Positions 1 through 9,471 of a DNA stretch of 64,000 bases are shown piece by piece (the first letter of the stretch is position 1; every line of letters begins with the position of its first letter). The stretch comes from Prosthecobacter algae (GTDB lineage Bacteria; Verrucomicrobiota; Verrucomicrobiia; Verrucomicrobiales; Verrucomicrobiaceae): contig NZ_BAABIA010000004.1 in NCBI RefSeq assembly GCF_039542385.1, positions 496,001 to 560,000 on the forward strand. Reading direction: 5' to 3'. The notes under the pieces were generated by a model. The model saw nothing but the letters and a program-made list of their open reading frames with translations, ran no database searches and was not told the origin of the DNA. Made by a program: the position numbers and the translations under genes.

Positions 1-1
1 C

Positions 2-1054
2 TTCCTGGGCACGCGCATGCAGTGTGCCCAGTGCCATCATCACCCTTTCGAAAAATGGAGCCAGCAGGACTACTATGGGTTCGCGGCGTTCTTTGCCAAT
101 GTCAGTCGCAAGGCAGCAGGGGCAAAGGATGAGGAACTGGTCTTCAGCAAGCGCGGTACGGCCCAGATGACAAACCTGCGCACCAAGCAGCCTGTGGCAC
201 CCACAAGCCTGGGGGGCGAGGCGATGAAGCTGCGGCCGGAGCAGGATCCGCGTCTGGCCCTGGCCGACTGGATGAGCCGTGAGGACAATCCCTTTTTTGC
301 CCACACGCTGGTGAACCGTTACTGGAAGCATTTCTTCAATCGCGGTCTGGTGGAGCCGGAAGATGACATGCGCGAAACGAATCCCCCGGTGAACCCAGAG
401 CTTCTGAATGCCCTGGCGGCTGATTTTGTGAAGAGCGGCTACGACCTGAAACAACTGGTACGGACGATCACCAACTCCTCCACCTACCAGCTCAGTGCGC
501 AGCCTAACCAGTGGAATGCCAAAGATCGCCAGAGCTTCAGCCGCTATTACCCCAAACGCCTGAATGCCGAAGTGCTGTATGATGCGGTGAACAACCTGCT
601 GGAAAACGAAAGCAAGTTTACCGGGCAGGCCCCAGGCACGCGTGCGGTGGCGCTGCCGGACAACAGCTACAATCAAAGCACGTATTTCCTCACGGTGTTT
701 GGGCGGCCGGATTCATCGAGCGCCTGTGAATGCGAACGCACGCAGGAGGCGAGCCTGGCACAGAGTCTGCACCTGCTGAACGCGGCGGACATCCAGACCC
801 AGCTTGCCCGTGGCGATGGCCGGGCTGACCGAATGGCTAAAGATGCCCGGCCAGATGATGACAAGATCACCGATGTCTATCACCTGGCACTCAGCCGGGA
901 GCCGACAGCGAAAGAGCTGCAACTGGCCCAATCTCATCTGGCCAAAAAGCTGGCAGGAAAAAAGGACCAAGAAGCGCTGAACAGCCGCAAGGAAGCCTTC
1001 GAGGACATTCTATGGGCCTTGATGAACACGAAAGAGTTTCTGTTTAACCATTAA
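2..1054 (+). CDS. DUF1549/DUF1553 protein, 5' end outside window
   Basis: The frame is open from base 2, so the gene begins upstream; the first internal ATG at 17 is inside a conserved segment and is not the start. The visible part begins with the cysteine/histidine block CAQCHHHPFEKW, which in this family closes the DUF1549 domain, and continues into DUF1553 (for example NRYWKHFFNRGLVEP and the LVRTITNSSTYQLS block). Such proteins are exported or periplasmic and abundant in Planctomycetota and Verrucomicrobiota; their biochemical role is not settled, although they often carry an N-terminal cytochrome-like domain. It is 4 bases upstream of the PPC-domain gene at 1059, and the three genes up to 5737 look like one operon. 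Family assignment is confident, function is not. Confidence 0.88.
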   Translation, partial: FLGTRMQCAQCHHHPFEKWSQQDYYGFAAFFANVSRKAAGAKDEELVFSKRGTAQMTNLRTKQPVAPTSLGGEAMKLRPEQDPRLALADWMSREDNPFFAHTLVNRYWKHFFNRGLVEPEDDMRETNPPVNPELLNALAADFVKSGYDLKQLVRTITNSSTYQLSAQPNQWNAKDRQSFSRYYPKRLNAEVLYDAVNNLLENESKFTGQAPGTRAVALPDNSYNQSTYFLTVFGRPDSSSACECERTQEASLAQSLHLLNAADIQTQLARGDGRADRMAKDARPDDDKITDVYHLALSREPTAKELQLAQSHLAKKLAGKKDQEALNSRKEAFEDILWALMNTKEFLFNH

Positions 1055-1058
1055 GCCG

Positions 1059-3353
1059 ATGCGTTTCCCAAGACCGACGATGATGCATCGTCATGCCCTT
1101 GCCATTGCGGCGCTGTTCCTGTGCCCAGTGATGGCTCTCCTGGCCCAGGCCACTTTTCCCACGCCGATACTTACCTCGCTGGCTCCTTTGGGTGGCAAGC
1201 CTGGAAGCAAGGTGGAGATGCAGTTTAAAGGGGCTGATCTCGACGGGGCCAAAACGCTTCTGCTCAGCAGTTTGAGGAGTGCCTATTCGCGCAGTCTTCC
1301 GCTGGAAGCGCAGGCGGGAAAGAAAGGCGTGCTCACGGTTCAATTGCCGGATGATCTGCCTCACGACCTTTATGATGCGCGGCTGACCGGGCGATATGGA
1401 GTGTCCAATCCACGGGTTTTCCAGGTTAGTAACCTCGCAGTCGTGGAGTCTCCGGGAACGAATGTCAAAGCGGCCACGGCCTTGAAAGTGCCGCTGGATT
1501 CGGCCATTCAAGGCGTCTTCAAAGACGGTGTGCCGCATTGGTTTGCCTTTGATGCCAAAAAGGGGCAGCGGGTGCTGGCGGTCTTTGTCGGAGCTGCTTT
1601 CAATTCACGGGTGTCCTTGGTCGGGACCGTGATGGATGGAGCTGGCCGTGAGGTGGCCAGGATGCGCGACGGTTTGCTGGACTTTGCAGCACCGGCGGAC
1701 GGCGTGTTCAAACTGCGGGTGAATGATCTGATGTATGGCAGCGGGGATGAGTTTGGTTATCGGCTCAGCCTAACCACAGGTGCGGTGGTGTGGGGTGTCG
1801 CCGGGGAAATGGTTTATGGATGGAATCTGCCCGGCGGCAAGGTGGTGGAGGGACTGAAGGTAAGCCAGGGCCAACCTCTTCAGCGGCTTCAAGCCGAAGC
1901 TTCGCTGGTGTCCAGGCTCATGGCCGACAGCCCGTTTCATCCCTATCTGCTGGGGAAAGAAACGGAATCACCCGAAGTGCAGGCCGGCGTGACAGCGGTT
2001 CAGGTGGGGGAAGAATTCAGCGGCTGGTTTCCAGCAAGAGGGACGGCGCGTGTGTTTGATCTGGCCTTCAAGGCGGGGGACCGTTTCACCATCGAGGTCG
2101 TCTCCCAGCAATCCGGCTTGCCGACGGATCCGATCCTGGCCATCGAATCTGTGAAGAAGGATGCGGCGGGCAAAGAGACCCTGACCTTGCAGGCGGATGT
2201 CAATGACCCGGCTGCCAGCCTGCCTGCGCCTGGGGTAAGGATGATGAGGCTGGATCCTTTGTATGCGTATGAGGCCAAGGCCGATGGTGTTTTTCGCCTT
2301 TCATTGAGCGATCCTTTGAACGCGGCGAATGGGCGTCGTTATCCTTATCGCCTGCGGATATCCAAGGCAGGGGACAACAGGCTGGACCATGCCATCGCCC
2401 TTCATCCTACCCTGCCTCCGGTGGCCGCTGTGGGCCCTTATGAAATGGCGAGCGCCAATGTCTGGCGGCAAGGCATGACGGCGCTGGAGGTGGTTTTGCC
2501 CGGTCGCACGCCGCAGAGTGCGGCTGCTGAACTGACGGTCTCGGAATTGCCTGCTGGAGTGACGTGTTTGGGCGGATTTGTGGGCCCGGGACAGTCGCTG
2601 GGTTACATTGGTTTTCGCGCTTCGGGAGATGCCCCGATGGGAGCGGCCATCTTGGGCGGGCTGAAACGCACGGCCTTCCTGAGCTGGGCGGTGAAGGATA
2701 CAGGACGGGAGGCCATGCACACTCGCATCGCCGGTGCACCTGCGTTGGGCGTGGTGGCTGAGCAGGCACCGGTGCTCATTGAATCGGCGACAACGGGAGT
2801 GCAGGAGGTGGCTGCCGATGGCACGCTGGAGCTGGCTTTCAAAGCCGTGCGGCATGGCTCATTCACAGATGCGCTGAAACTGAAAGTCCTGGGGCTGGTG
2901 GATGTGGCCAAGGCACCGGAACTGGCCATTCCCGCCAAAGCCAACGAGGGCAAGCTGACACTGGATATGAAGGCCCTGAAGCTGACTCCCGGAGAGTATG
3001 GTTTCATTCTTCAAGGACCGGCCAAGATGCCGTTCCGACGGGAAGCTGCGGCGGTGGCTGGCGCAGATACGGCGGCCAAGAAAGCGGCCCAGGCGCAGTC
3101 AGAGGCGAAGAAGGAACTGGAGGCTGCCAAAGCTGCCCTGAAGGCCATCAAGCCTGAGGACAAACCAGGGCTGGCTGCCGCCCAGGCCAAGGCCGATGCA
3201 GCGGCCAAGAAGCTGGCCCAGGCCGATCAAATGAAGGTGACGGCGGAGAAGGCCGCGAAAGATCTCGCTGCGAAAAATCCCGCCAAGGACACGACCTTCA
3301 TCGTGTATTCCAACCCGATCCGCATCCGAGTGAAGGAGCCCGCCAAGAAATGA
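1059..3353 (+). CDS. Exported protein with PPC domain and Ala/Lys-rich coiled-coil tail
   Basis: This 764-residue protein starts with a signal peptide; ATGs at 1080 and 1083 give a shorter leader and are credible alternative starts. After the leader comes an IPT/TIG-like segment (about residues 28-120), then a pre-peptidase C-terminal (PPC) type beta-sandwich around residues 150-240, and at least one further similar region. The last 100 residues are dominated by Ala, Lys, Glu and Gln and should form a coiled coil. It has no catalytic signature I recognise, so a binding or scaffolding role at the cell surface or in the periplasm is an inference. Its stop overlaps the ATG of the next gene (ATGA at 3350), which implies translational coupling with the cytochrome-WD40 protein. 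Confidence 0.8.
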   Translation: MRFPRPTMMHRHALAIAALFLCPVMALLAQATFPTPILTSLAPLGGKPGSKVEMQFKGADLDGAKTLLLSSLRSAYSRSLPLEAQAGKKGVLTVQLPDDLPHDLYDARLTGRYGVSNPRVFQVSNLAVVESPGTNVKAATALKVPLDSAIQGVFKDGVPHWFAFDAKKGQRVLAVFVGAAFNSRVSLVGTVMDGAGREVARMRDGLLDFAAPADGVFKLRVNDLMYGSGDEFGYRLSLTTGAVVWGVAGEMVYGWNLPGGKVVEGLKVSQGQPLQRLQAEASLVSRLMADSPFHPYLLGKETESPEVQAGVTAVQVGEEFSGWFPARGTARVFDLAFKAGDRFTIEVVSQQSGLPTDPILAIESVKKDAAGKETLTLQADVNDPAASLPAPGVRMMRLDPLYAYEAKADGVFRLSLSDPLNAANGRRYPYRLRISKAGDNRLDHAIALHPTLPPVAAVGPYEMASANVWRQGMTALEVVLPGRTPQSAAAELTVSELPAGVTCLGGFVGPGQSLGYIGFRASGDAPMGAAILGGLKRTAFLSWAVKDTGREAMHTRIAGAPALGVVAEQAPVLIESATTGVQEVAADGTLELAFKAVRHGSFTDALKLKVLGLVDVAKAPELAIPAKANEGKLTLDMKALKLTPGEYGFILQGPAKMPFRREAAAVAGADTAAKKAAQAQSEAKKELEAAKAALKAIKPEDKPGLAAAQAKADAAAKKLAQADQMKVTAEKAAKDLAAKNPAKDTTFIVYSNPIRIRVKEPAKK

Positions 3354-5737
3354 AACGTGTTCTGTTTTGTCTTACTTTTTGTTGGGCCTGCGGGCCGCTG
3401 ATCCAGGGCGCGACGATCAACTTTGAAAAGCAGCTCTGGCCTGTGCTCAAGGACAATTGTCTGGCCTGTCACAACAAGACCACGACCAAAGGGGAACTGA
3501 ACATGGAGACCCCTGCGCTGATGATTCAGGGTGGGGAAAATGGCAAGGGCATCGAGGCCGGGCAAGGTGAGAAGAGCCTGATCTATCTGGCCGCCGTCGG
3601 TGAATGGGATTCGGAGATGCCACCGAAGAACAACAAGGTGGGGGCGGTGAAGCTGACCTCAGGAGAGCTGGCCCTGCTGAAGCAATGGATTGATGAAGGG
3701 GCGCTTTACTCGGCCCGGCAGGAAAAGGTGATTGCCTGGGAGCCGTTGCCTGAGAGCTACCGGCCCATCTATGCCTCCGCCATCACGGCGGACGGCCGTT
3801 ATGCGGCGGCGGCACGCGGCAATCAGGTGACGCTGTATCATCTGCCGACGGGCACGGCCATGACGCGCCTGACGGATGAGGCCTTGCTGAAGTCCGGCCT
3901 GTATCAAAAGCCGGGAGTGGCCCATCGCGACATTGTACCTGCGATGACCTTCAGCCCAGATGGTAGCCATCTGGCGACTGGCAGCTTCCGTGAGGTGAAG
4001 ATCTGGCGGCGTGAAGAGTCGAAGCCGAAGCCTGTAAATGCTCCGGCAGCTCTGGCGGAAACGAAATTCAGTTTGGCCAGCACCGTCGCAGATACGGTGG
4101 CTCTGATGGATAAACCGACGGGCCAAAAGCTGCGTGATTTTAAGCATGGCGCGGCCGTTTCCGCCTTTGTGCTTAGTGCGGACAACCAGCGTCTGGCGAC
4201 AGCCGGGGCGGATCACCAGGTCAAGATTTGGGAGGTGGCCACGGGCAAGCTGCTGCTGGGCATTCAGGGGGATCTGGCTTCTGCGGTGACCCTGATGGAA
4301 AAGGCGGATGCCATTGCCAAAACAACCTCTGAAGCTGCCTGGCAAACCTCGGCGATTGCCAAAGCTGAAAAGGAGGGCACGGATCTCGCCGCTCGATTGA
4401 AGAAGGCTAAGGAGTTGGCCGATGCCGCCAGAAAAGAACACGAAGACAAAGCCAAGATGCTGAAACCGAAACAGGAGGCGAAGGTGGCAGCAGACAAGGC
4501 ACGGGCCGAAACTGAAAGCCTGCTGGCCAAGGTTCCTGAAGGAAAGCCTGACGTGGCCTTGATCCAGAAAAACAAGGAGGCCGGAGCCAAGTCTGAGACG
4601 GCGTCAATGCAACTGGCGGAAGCGCAGGAGGCACTGATGCGGGCCGAGGCAGGAATCAAAGATGCGGAGGCTGAAATCAAGCTGGTGACGACAGCGATGG
4701 CCCAGGCCACAGAGGCTGTGGCAGCAGCCAAGCTGGCACTGGAAACCGCGAAGAAGGAAACGGCGGCGGCCACTGCAGCGAAGAACGAAGCCACCAAGGC
4801 GCAAGCCGGTGCCATCCCAACCCTGACATCCCTTTGTTTTTCACCGGATGGCCTACAGGTCGCGGGGCTGGATGCTGGGGGGCAGGTGCGCGTCTGGTCC
4901 ACCCAGACAGGCGGGCCGGTGAGCCAGCAAACGGTGACTGAAGTCGGGCAGACAAAAACGATATCATGGCCAACGCCAGCCGGATGGGTGATCACCGGGG
5001 ACAATGCCAGTGTGCTGCATGCCGATGAGGCGCAGGCAGCGTGGAAGCTGGAACGCACGCTGGGCAGCGGCGATGACAAATCTGCGATCACGGACCGGGT
5101 GAATGCCCTGGCCTTTTCAGCCGATGGCAAGACGCTGGCGATTGGCAGCGGCGAACCCTCGCGCAGTGGCGACATCCTCCTTTGGGCATTGGATAAAAAT
5201 CAAGTGATGGCCAACTTCACGGAGCACCATCTGGACAGCGTGTTATGCCTGGATTTTTCCCCCGATGGGAAGCTGCTGGCCTCCGGCGGGGCCGACAAAG
5301 TGGCGCGCATCACCGATCTGGCGACACGCAAGGTGGTGAAGGTCTTTGAAGGCCATACGCATCATGTGTTAGGCCTGTCCTGGCGTTACGATGGCCGGAT
5401 GCTGGCCACTGCGGGGGCAGACAATGTGGTCAAAATTTGGGACTGGACCGTGGGGGACCGACGCAAGAATGTGGACGGCTGGGACAAGGAGATCACGGCC
5501 ATTGGTTACCTGGGCAGCAGCGACGTGCTGGCAACGACCTCGGGGGATGGCAAGGTGCGGCTGATCAACAGTGCCGGGGCCGAGGTGAAGTCTCTTCCTG
5601 GTGTGAAGGACTTCATGAATGCGCTGGCCTCAAGCCGGATGGGCGAGTGGCTGGTGGCAGGCGGCGAGGAAGGCGTGCTGCACGTGTGGAATGTGGCTTC
5701 GGGAAAAGAGGTGGGACGCTTCAACACGGAGCGTTGA
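3350..5737 (+). CDS. Planctomycete-type cytochrome c / WD40 repeat protein with internal coiled coil
   Basis: This 795-residue protein has an N-terminal signal-like segment and then a single-haem CxxCH motif, C37-L-A-C40-H41, in the setting typical of the planctomycete cytochrome C domain. WD40 blades follow from about residue 140 (YAAAARGNQVTLY, LATAGADHQVKIW) and resume after residue 490 with at least five more blades (LASGGADKVARI, LATAGADNVVKIW). Between the two sets, about residues 315-485, lies an unusually long Ala/Lys/Glu-rich coiled coil. The layout suggests a periplasmic redox or scaffold protein in which a helical arm projects from a propeller. It is coupled to the PPC-domain gene upstream, and its 3' end faces the VWA gene on the other strand 24 bases away. 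Confidence 0.85.
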   Translation: MKRVLFCLTFCWACGPLIQGATINFEKQLWPVLKDNCLACHNKTTTKGELNMETPALMIQGGENGKGIEAGQGEKSLIYLAAVGEWDSEMPPKNNKVGAVKLTSGELALLKQWIDEGALYSARQEKVIAWEPLPESYRPIYASAITADGRYAAAARGNQVTLYHLPTGTAMTRLTDEALLKSGLYQKPGVAHRDIVPAMTFSPDGSHLATGSFREVKIWRREESKPKPVNAPAALAETKFSLASTVADTVALMDKPTGQKLRDFKHGAAVSAFVLSADNQRLATAGADHQVKIWEVATGKLLLGIQGDLASAVTLMEKADAIAKTTSEAAWQTSAIAKAEKEGTDLAARLKKAKELADAARKEHEDKAKMLKPKQEAKVAADKARAETESLLAKVPEGKPDVALIQKNKEAGAKSETASMQLAEAQEALMRAEAGIKDAEAEIKLVTTAMAQATEAVAAAKLALETAKKETAAATAAKNEATKAQAGAIPTLTSLCFSPDGLQVAGLDAGGQVRVWSTQTGGPVSQQTVTEVGQTKTISWPTPAGWVITGDNASVLHADEAQAAWKLERTLGSGDDKSAITDRVNALAFSADGKTLAIGSGEPSRSGDILLWALDKNQVMANFTEHHLDSVLCLDFSPDGKLLASGGADKVARITDLATRKVVKVFEGHTHHVLGLSWRYDGRMLATAGADNVVKIWDWTVGDRRKNVDGWDKEITAIGYLGSSDVLATTSGDGKVRLINSAGAEVKSLPGVKDFMNALASSRMGEWLVAGGEEGVLHVWNVASGKEVGRFNTER

Positions 5738-5761
5738 AGAGCTTCAGTTTCCGGAGACGGA

Positions 5762-8101
5762 TCACACCAGTCGCATCTTTTTGCGCAGCAACCACTCGAT
5801 GCTCAGGAGCGCGATCACCGCCCCGAACCACCACCAGCTAGACCATAAGATGGTTTCGGCAATGGTGGTTTGTTTTCGGTCAATGGACTGGAGGAGATTG
5901 GGCAGTTCGGTGGCGGCCTGTTCTTCACGCAGGAAACGGCCTCCGGAAGCTGTGGCCATGGCTTCCAGAAGAGGGCGGTTCATGGTCAGGGTGGCCCATT
6001 CGGGATTGCCCGCATCCGCGACGCGAAGGGACAACCGGAGATTGCTGCGCGTGGCGGTCGGGCTTTCCGCGACAGCGATCTCGTAGGCTCCTGCCTTCAG
6101 CGGCGGGGTGAGGGTGCGGTAGATGCCAAAGTGGGTGGGGTCGGGCTCCAGTTGCAGGGTGGCCACTTCCTTGCCATCCAGCAGCAGGAAGGCCCGGGGT
6201 TCGGCATTGCTGACGAGATCTCCGGCGGCATTGCGGATGCGCACGCGGAGTTCGGATTGTTCTCCCGGGGTGTAACGCAGCCTGTCTGTGCCGATGGAGA
6301 TCTGCTTGTCCTCGGCCTGAAAGGGCGGCGCGGCGATCCAGGCGGCGAGCTGCATCCACAGGCGCTGATGGTAAAGATCCCCCACCTGATAGCGCCAACG
6401 CCAGAGATCATCGGTGCCGAGATAAAGCACCGCGCCCGCACCCACCGGGCGGAAGACGGCGGCGGGACTGCCGGCCTTGGCAGATGGGGCGGTGCCTGTC
6501 TGGAAATAGGCCAGGGTGGTGGCGCCGGGCTGTGCCTGCACACTGGAGGCCCAGCGCATGTCTGGCAGAGTGGGCCAGAGGCTGCTATTGGCGCTCGGGC
6601 TGTCACTCAGGCGGAGGGCCGATTCGCGCTCCCCTTCGGAGCTGAGGCTCCAGACGATCTTTTGGTTAGGCGGAGCGGCTGTGGCAGCCCAGGTCACCGG
6701 CAGCAGGGAGGCTGTTTTGCCCTGGGCCCATTGCTTCAGATGCCCCCGCACACCATCAATGAGGATGAGGCCGCCTCCGCGTTTTTCGACGAACTCGAGC
6801 AACCAGTCCGTTTGGGCCGGGCTGAAGCGTGATGGCGGCACGTCCCCGAGCAGCACCAGGTCATAGCTGAGCAGATCTTCCCGCGTTTTGGGGAAGTCCT
6901 TTTGCAGGGCTCCGTCCTGGGGTTTCTCGGCATAATCATCCAGCAGCAGCCTGACTTCCCAGCGGTCATCGCGGTCGAAATGGTTGTGGATGTAGCGGGT
7001 TTCCCAGCGCGGGCGGCCATCGAGGATGAGCACCTTGCGTTTCCGGCTCAGCAGATGCAAGGCCACCTCGCGGGTGTTGTTGGCGCGTGTTTTTTCAATG
7101 CCGGATCGCTCGCCCTGCACGGCCACTTGCACTTGCAAAAGGCGCAGGGTTTTGTCGCGCTCAGCCGCCGCGGCCTCGGGCAGTTGCTTGACCGGAAAGG
7201 TGAAGTCAAAGCGGCGTTCGCCTTTGCCCTCCGCCGTGAAGTTTTGCTCCCACATTGTTTTTCCACCGCTGGAAATTCGCACTTGGGCCGGGGTGCCGGA
7301 GGGCAGGGAATCGCTGACCATCACCCGGCCCTGCAGATTCTCCTCCGTGAAAACGGACTCCGCCGTGAGGACATTCAGCACACTGAGATCGGGCGGCGGA
7401 ATCTCGCTGCCAAAGCCGATGGTGAAGATGGGGGTGCCTGCCTGCTTCATGGTGGCGGCAAACTCCTCCGGGGAACCGGCGGCATTGTGCTGGCCATCGG
7501 TGAGCACGACCAGTGCGGTGCCGGGATTGGCCGGGCCGAGGGCCTCGCGCAGGGTGCTGTCGAGATTGGTGATCGGCACATCGGCCTGGAGGTCAAACTC
7601 CGAAGGCATGTCACCGGAGGTGTCCTTGCCCTTTTGCCGGTGCCACCACAGGCGCTGGGTCTGCTGGCCGCGCAGGAGCACCAGTTCCACGTCTTGGGTC
7701 TCAGTCAGTTTTTTCAGCAGGGGGGTGGTGCCGCTGAGCAGCATCTTTTCGGCCCGGGTGAGCCGGGAATCGCTGGAGCGGGGAGCCTCCTGTCCCGGTG
7801 CGGACGGACGTTCATCCTCCAGTTTCATGCTGGAGGAGGTATCGACGGCGAGGACGACCCGGCCCAGTTGACGCTGGGTGGTCTCGCGCCGCAGCACCGG
7901 CCCCGAAAGGGCGAGGACCAAAATGAAGACAGCCAAGGAACGGAGCGCCGCCGGTAGCCATGAGGCCGCCCCAGCCAGACGCCGGGATTCGCGGCGGTAG
8001 AGAAACCACATGGCCGCAGCCAGCACGAAGGCCAGCACCCAGACCGCCAGGGCAGGGTAGTCCCCGGTAAAGCGGAGGGTGGATTCGGTGGTGGGATTCA
8101 C
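5762..8101 (-). CDS. Membrane-anchored VWA domain protein
   Basis: This 779-residue protein has two N-terminal membrane helices (about residues 17-36 and 50-68), a von Willebrand A domain with the metal-ion-dependent adhesion motif D87-T-S89-S-S91, and a C-terminal membrane helix near residues 753-771. A central region containing LSYDLVLLGDVPPSRF and GGGLILIDGV resembles the glutamine-amidotransferase-like fold often found in these large Bat-related proteins. It is probably an inner-membrane protein with its large domains in the periplasm. It is transcribed away from pheS and convergent with the WD40 gene. It is distantly related to the Bat proteins at 23.8-29.4 kb but is not part of that operon. 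Substrate and partner are unknown. Confidence 0.8.
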   Translation of the reverse strand: MNPTTESTLRFTGDYPALAVWVLAFVLAAAMWFLYRRESRRLAGAASWLPAALRSLAVFILVLALSGPVLRRETTQRQLGRVVLAVDTSSSMKLEDERPSAPGQEAPRSSDSRLTRAEKMLLSGTTPLLKKLTETQDVELVLLRGQQTQRLWWHRQKGKDTSGDMPSEFDLQADVPITNLDSTLREALGPANPGTALVVLTDGQHNAAGSPEEFAATMKQAGTPIFTIGFGSEIPPPDLSVLNVLTAESVFTEENLQGRVMVSDSLPSGTPAQVRISSGGKTMWEQNFTAEGKGERRFDFTFPVKQLPEAAAAERDKTLRLLQVQVAVQGERSGIEKTRANNTREVALHLLSRKRKVLILDGRPRWETRYIHNHFDRDDRWEVRLLLDDYAEKPQDGALQKDFPKTREDLLSYDLVLLGDVPPSRFSPAQTDWLLEFVEKRGGGLILIDGVRGHLKQWAQGKTASLLPVTWAATAAPPNQKIVWSLSSEGERESALRLSDSPSANSSLWPTLPDMRWASSVQAQPGATTLAYFQTGTAPSAKAGSPAAVFRPVGAGAVLYLGTDDLWRWRYQVGDLYHQRLWMQLAAWIAAPPFQAEDKQISIGTDRLRYTPGEQSELRVRIRNAAGDLVSNAEPRAFLLLDGKEVATLQLEPDPTHFGIYRTLTPPLKAGAYEIAVAESPTATRSNLRLSLRVADAGNPEWATLTMNRPLLEAMATASGGRFLREEQAATELPNLLQSIDRKQTTIAETILWSSWWWFGAVIALLSIEWLLRKKMRLV

Positions 8102-8269
8102 TGCGGGGTCAAAAAACGTTCAGACTTGGAAAGGGGCTGTTCACCGCCTCACTGTCGCCTCGCCCTTAAACTCACAAAGTCAAAAGGGCATCAAAGAACA
8201 GCGGCAAAACCCAAAACCTAGCGAGAAAAACACGGGAAGTTTTTGTCCACGGCCCCCTGGGGCGTGTTG

Positions 8270-8307
8270 GCGTGGGTCCGGCGGCCTTTTTTGTGCCACG
8301 CGGACCC
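8270..8307 (+). promoter_or_regulatory. Possible alternative hairpins in the pheS leader
   Basis: The 282 bases between the divergent VWA gene and pheS contain two overlapping inverted repeats that cannot form together: GCGTGG (8270-8275) with CCACGC (8296-8301), and GGGTCCG (8274-8280) with CGGACCC (8301-8307), around a six-T run at 8287-8292. Mutually exclusive hairpins upstream of a tRNA-synthetase gene suggest attenuation. However, the stems are short and no clear leader peptide with its own start is visible, so this is tentative. I found nothing else in this interval beyond the expected divergent promoters. Confidence 0.25.
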
Positions 8308-8383
8308 TCAGCTCCAGGTTGCGCAACGGCAGTTTCGCGCCCATCATCGCGGCCCCCTTTGGCCCTTTGCCGTTTCTTTTCCC

Positions 8384-9403
8384 ATGCTCGCACAACTCGA
8401 CTCCCTCAAAACCGAAGCCCTCGCCGCGCTCGATACCCTGTCCGATGAAGCTGCGCTGGAAGCCTTCCGCATTGATTACCTGGGCAAAAAAGGCCAGCTG
8501 ACCGCCCTCAGCGCGGGCATGCGCGATGTGGCCCCCGACCTGAAAAAGGAAGTGGGTGCCAAGCTGAACGAAGTGCGCGAAGCGATCACCGGTGGTCTCA
8601 CCAGCCGTCAAGAAGCCCTGCAAGCGGCCAAGGACGCCGCCTCTGTGGCGGGCATTGATCTGAGCCTTCCTGGTCGCCCTGGCGCAGGGGTGGGCACACT
8701 GCACCCGCTGACCCAGATCCGCGACCTCGCCGTGCGCACCTTGCGCCGCGTCGGCTTTACCCTTGCGGATGGCCCGGAGATCGAGACCGAGTGGCATTGC
8801 TTTGATGCGTTGAACACCCCGGCGGACCACCCGGCCCGCAATGAGAGCGACACCTTCTATCTTCCAGATGGCCGCCTGCTGCGCACCCACACCTCCAGCG
8901 TGCAGATCCGCACCATGGAAACCGTGAAAGCCCTCCCGGTGCGCATCATCGCTCCCGGGGCCGCCTATCGTCGCGATGAAATCGACGCCACGCACCTGAG
9001 CGTCTTCAACCAGATCGAAGCCCTCTATGTGGACAAGGACGTAAGCTTGGCCGACCTCAAAGGCACGCTGGAGTTCTTCTTCCGCGAAGTCTTCGGCCCG
9101 AAAACAGTCGTCCGTTTCCGCCCGCATTTCTTCCCGTTCACGGAGCCGAGCTTCGAGATTGACGTGAAGCTGGAAGCCAAGGGCAAGGAAGCCCGCTGGA
9201 TCGAGATCGCCGGTTGCGGCATGGTGGACCCCGCCGTGTTTGCCGAAGTCAGCAAGAAGCGTGGCGATGACCTCTTCGATCCCGAAAAGGTCACCGGCTT
9301 TGCCTTCGGCATGGGCCTGGACCGCCTCGCCATGATCCTCCATGGCATCTCCGACATCCGCCACCTCATCGAAAACGACGCCCGCTTTTTGCAGCAGTTT
9401 TAA
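8384..9403 (+). CDS. pheS: Phenylalanine-tRNA ligase alpha subunit
   Basis: PheS forms the catalytic part of the cytoplasmic alpha2-beta2 phenylalanyl-tRNA synthetase, charging tRNA-Phe with phenylalanine at the cost of ATP. With the ATG at 8384 it has 339 residues, the normal length; the open frame runs upstream to 8243, but that extension has no family similarity. The N-terminal helical tRNA-binding arm (KTEALAALDTL) is followed by the class II catalytic core with the family blocks GRPGAGVGTLHPLTQ, RPHFFPFTEPS (motif 2 region) and GFAFGMGLDRLAM (motif 3). Its partner pheT starts at 9982, but the two genes are separated by a GxxExxY gene between inverted repeats, whereas in most bacteria they are adjacent. 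Confidence 0.97.
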   Translation: MLAQLDSLKTEALAALDTLSDEAALEAFRIDYLGKKGQLTALSAGMRDVAPDLKKEVGAKLNEVREAITGGLTSRQEALQAAKDAASVAGIDLSLPGRPGAGVGTLHPLTQIRDLAVRTLRRVGFTLADGPEIETEWHCFDALNTPADHPARNESDTFYLPDGRLLRTHTSSVQIRTMETVKALPVRIIAPGAAYRRDEIDATHLSVFNQIEALYVDKDVSLADLKGTLEFFFREVFGPKTVVRFRPHFFPFTEPSFEIDVKLEAKGKEARWIEIAGCGMVDPAVFAEVSKKRGDDLFDPEKVTGFAFGMGLDRLAMILHGISDIRHLIENDARFLQQF

Positions 9404-9420
9404 GGACAGGGGCACCCCGC

Positions 9421-9458
9421 TTTTACAGGATTGACAAGATTTCAGGATTAACAGGATT
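9421..9458 (+). repeat. Left terminal inverted repeat of GxxExxY cassette
   Basis: Two 17-base units, 9425-9441 and 9442-9458, follow a TTTT run. The arm begins 17 bases after the pheS stop and matches the reverse complement of 9898-9935 at 37 of 38 positions. Confidence 0.85.
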
Positions 9459-9471
9459 TATCTTTTGGCTT

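Noticed and set aside
8315..8383. Phenylalanine-containing stretch before pheS that could be a leader peptide
   Set aside because: The frame that gives the phenylalanines has no start codon close by and runs into pheS in another frame, so it is not a credible attenuation peptide.
8180..9415. A 411-codon - strand frame opposite pheS
   Set aside because: It is the shadow of pheS; the motifs of PheS are on the + strand.
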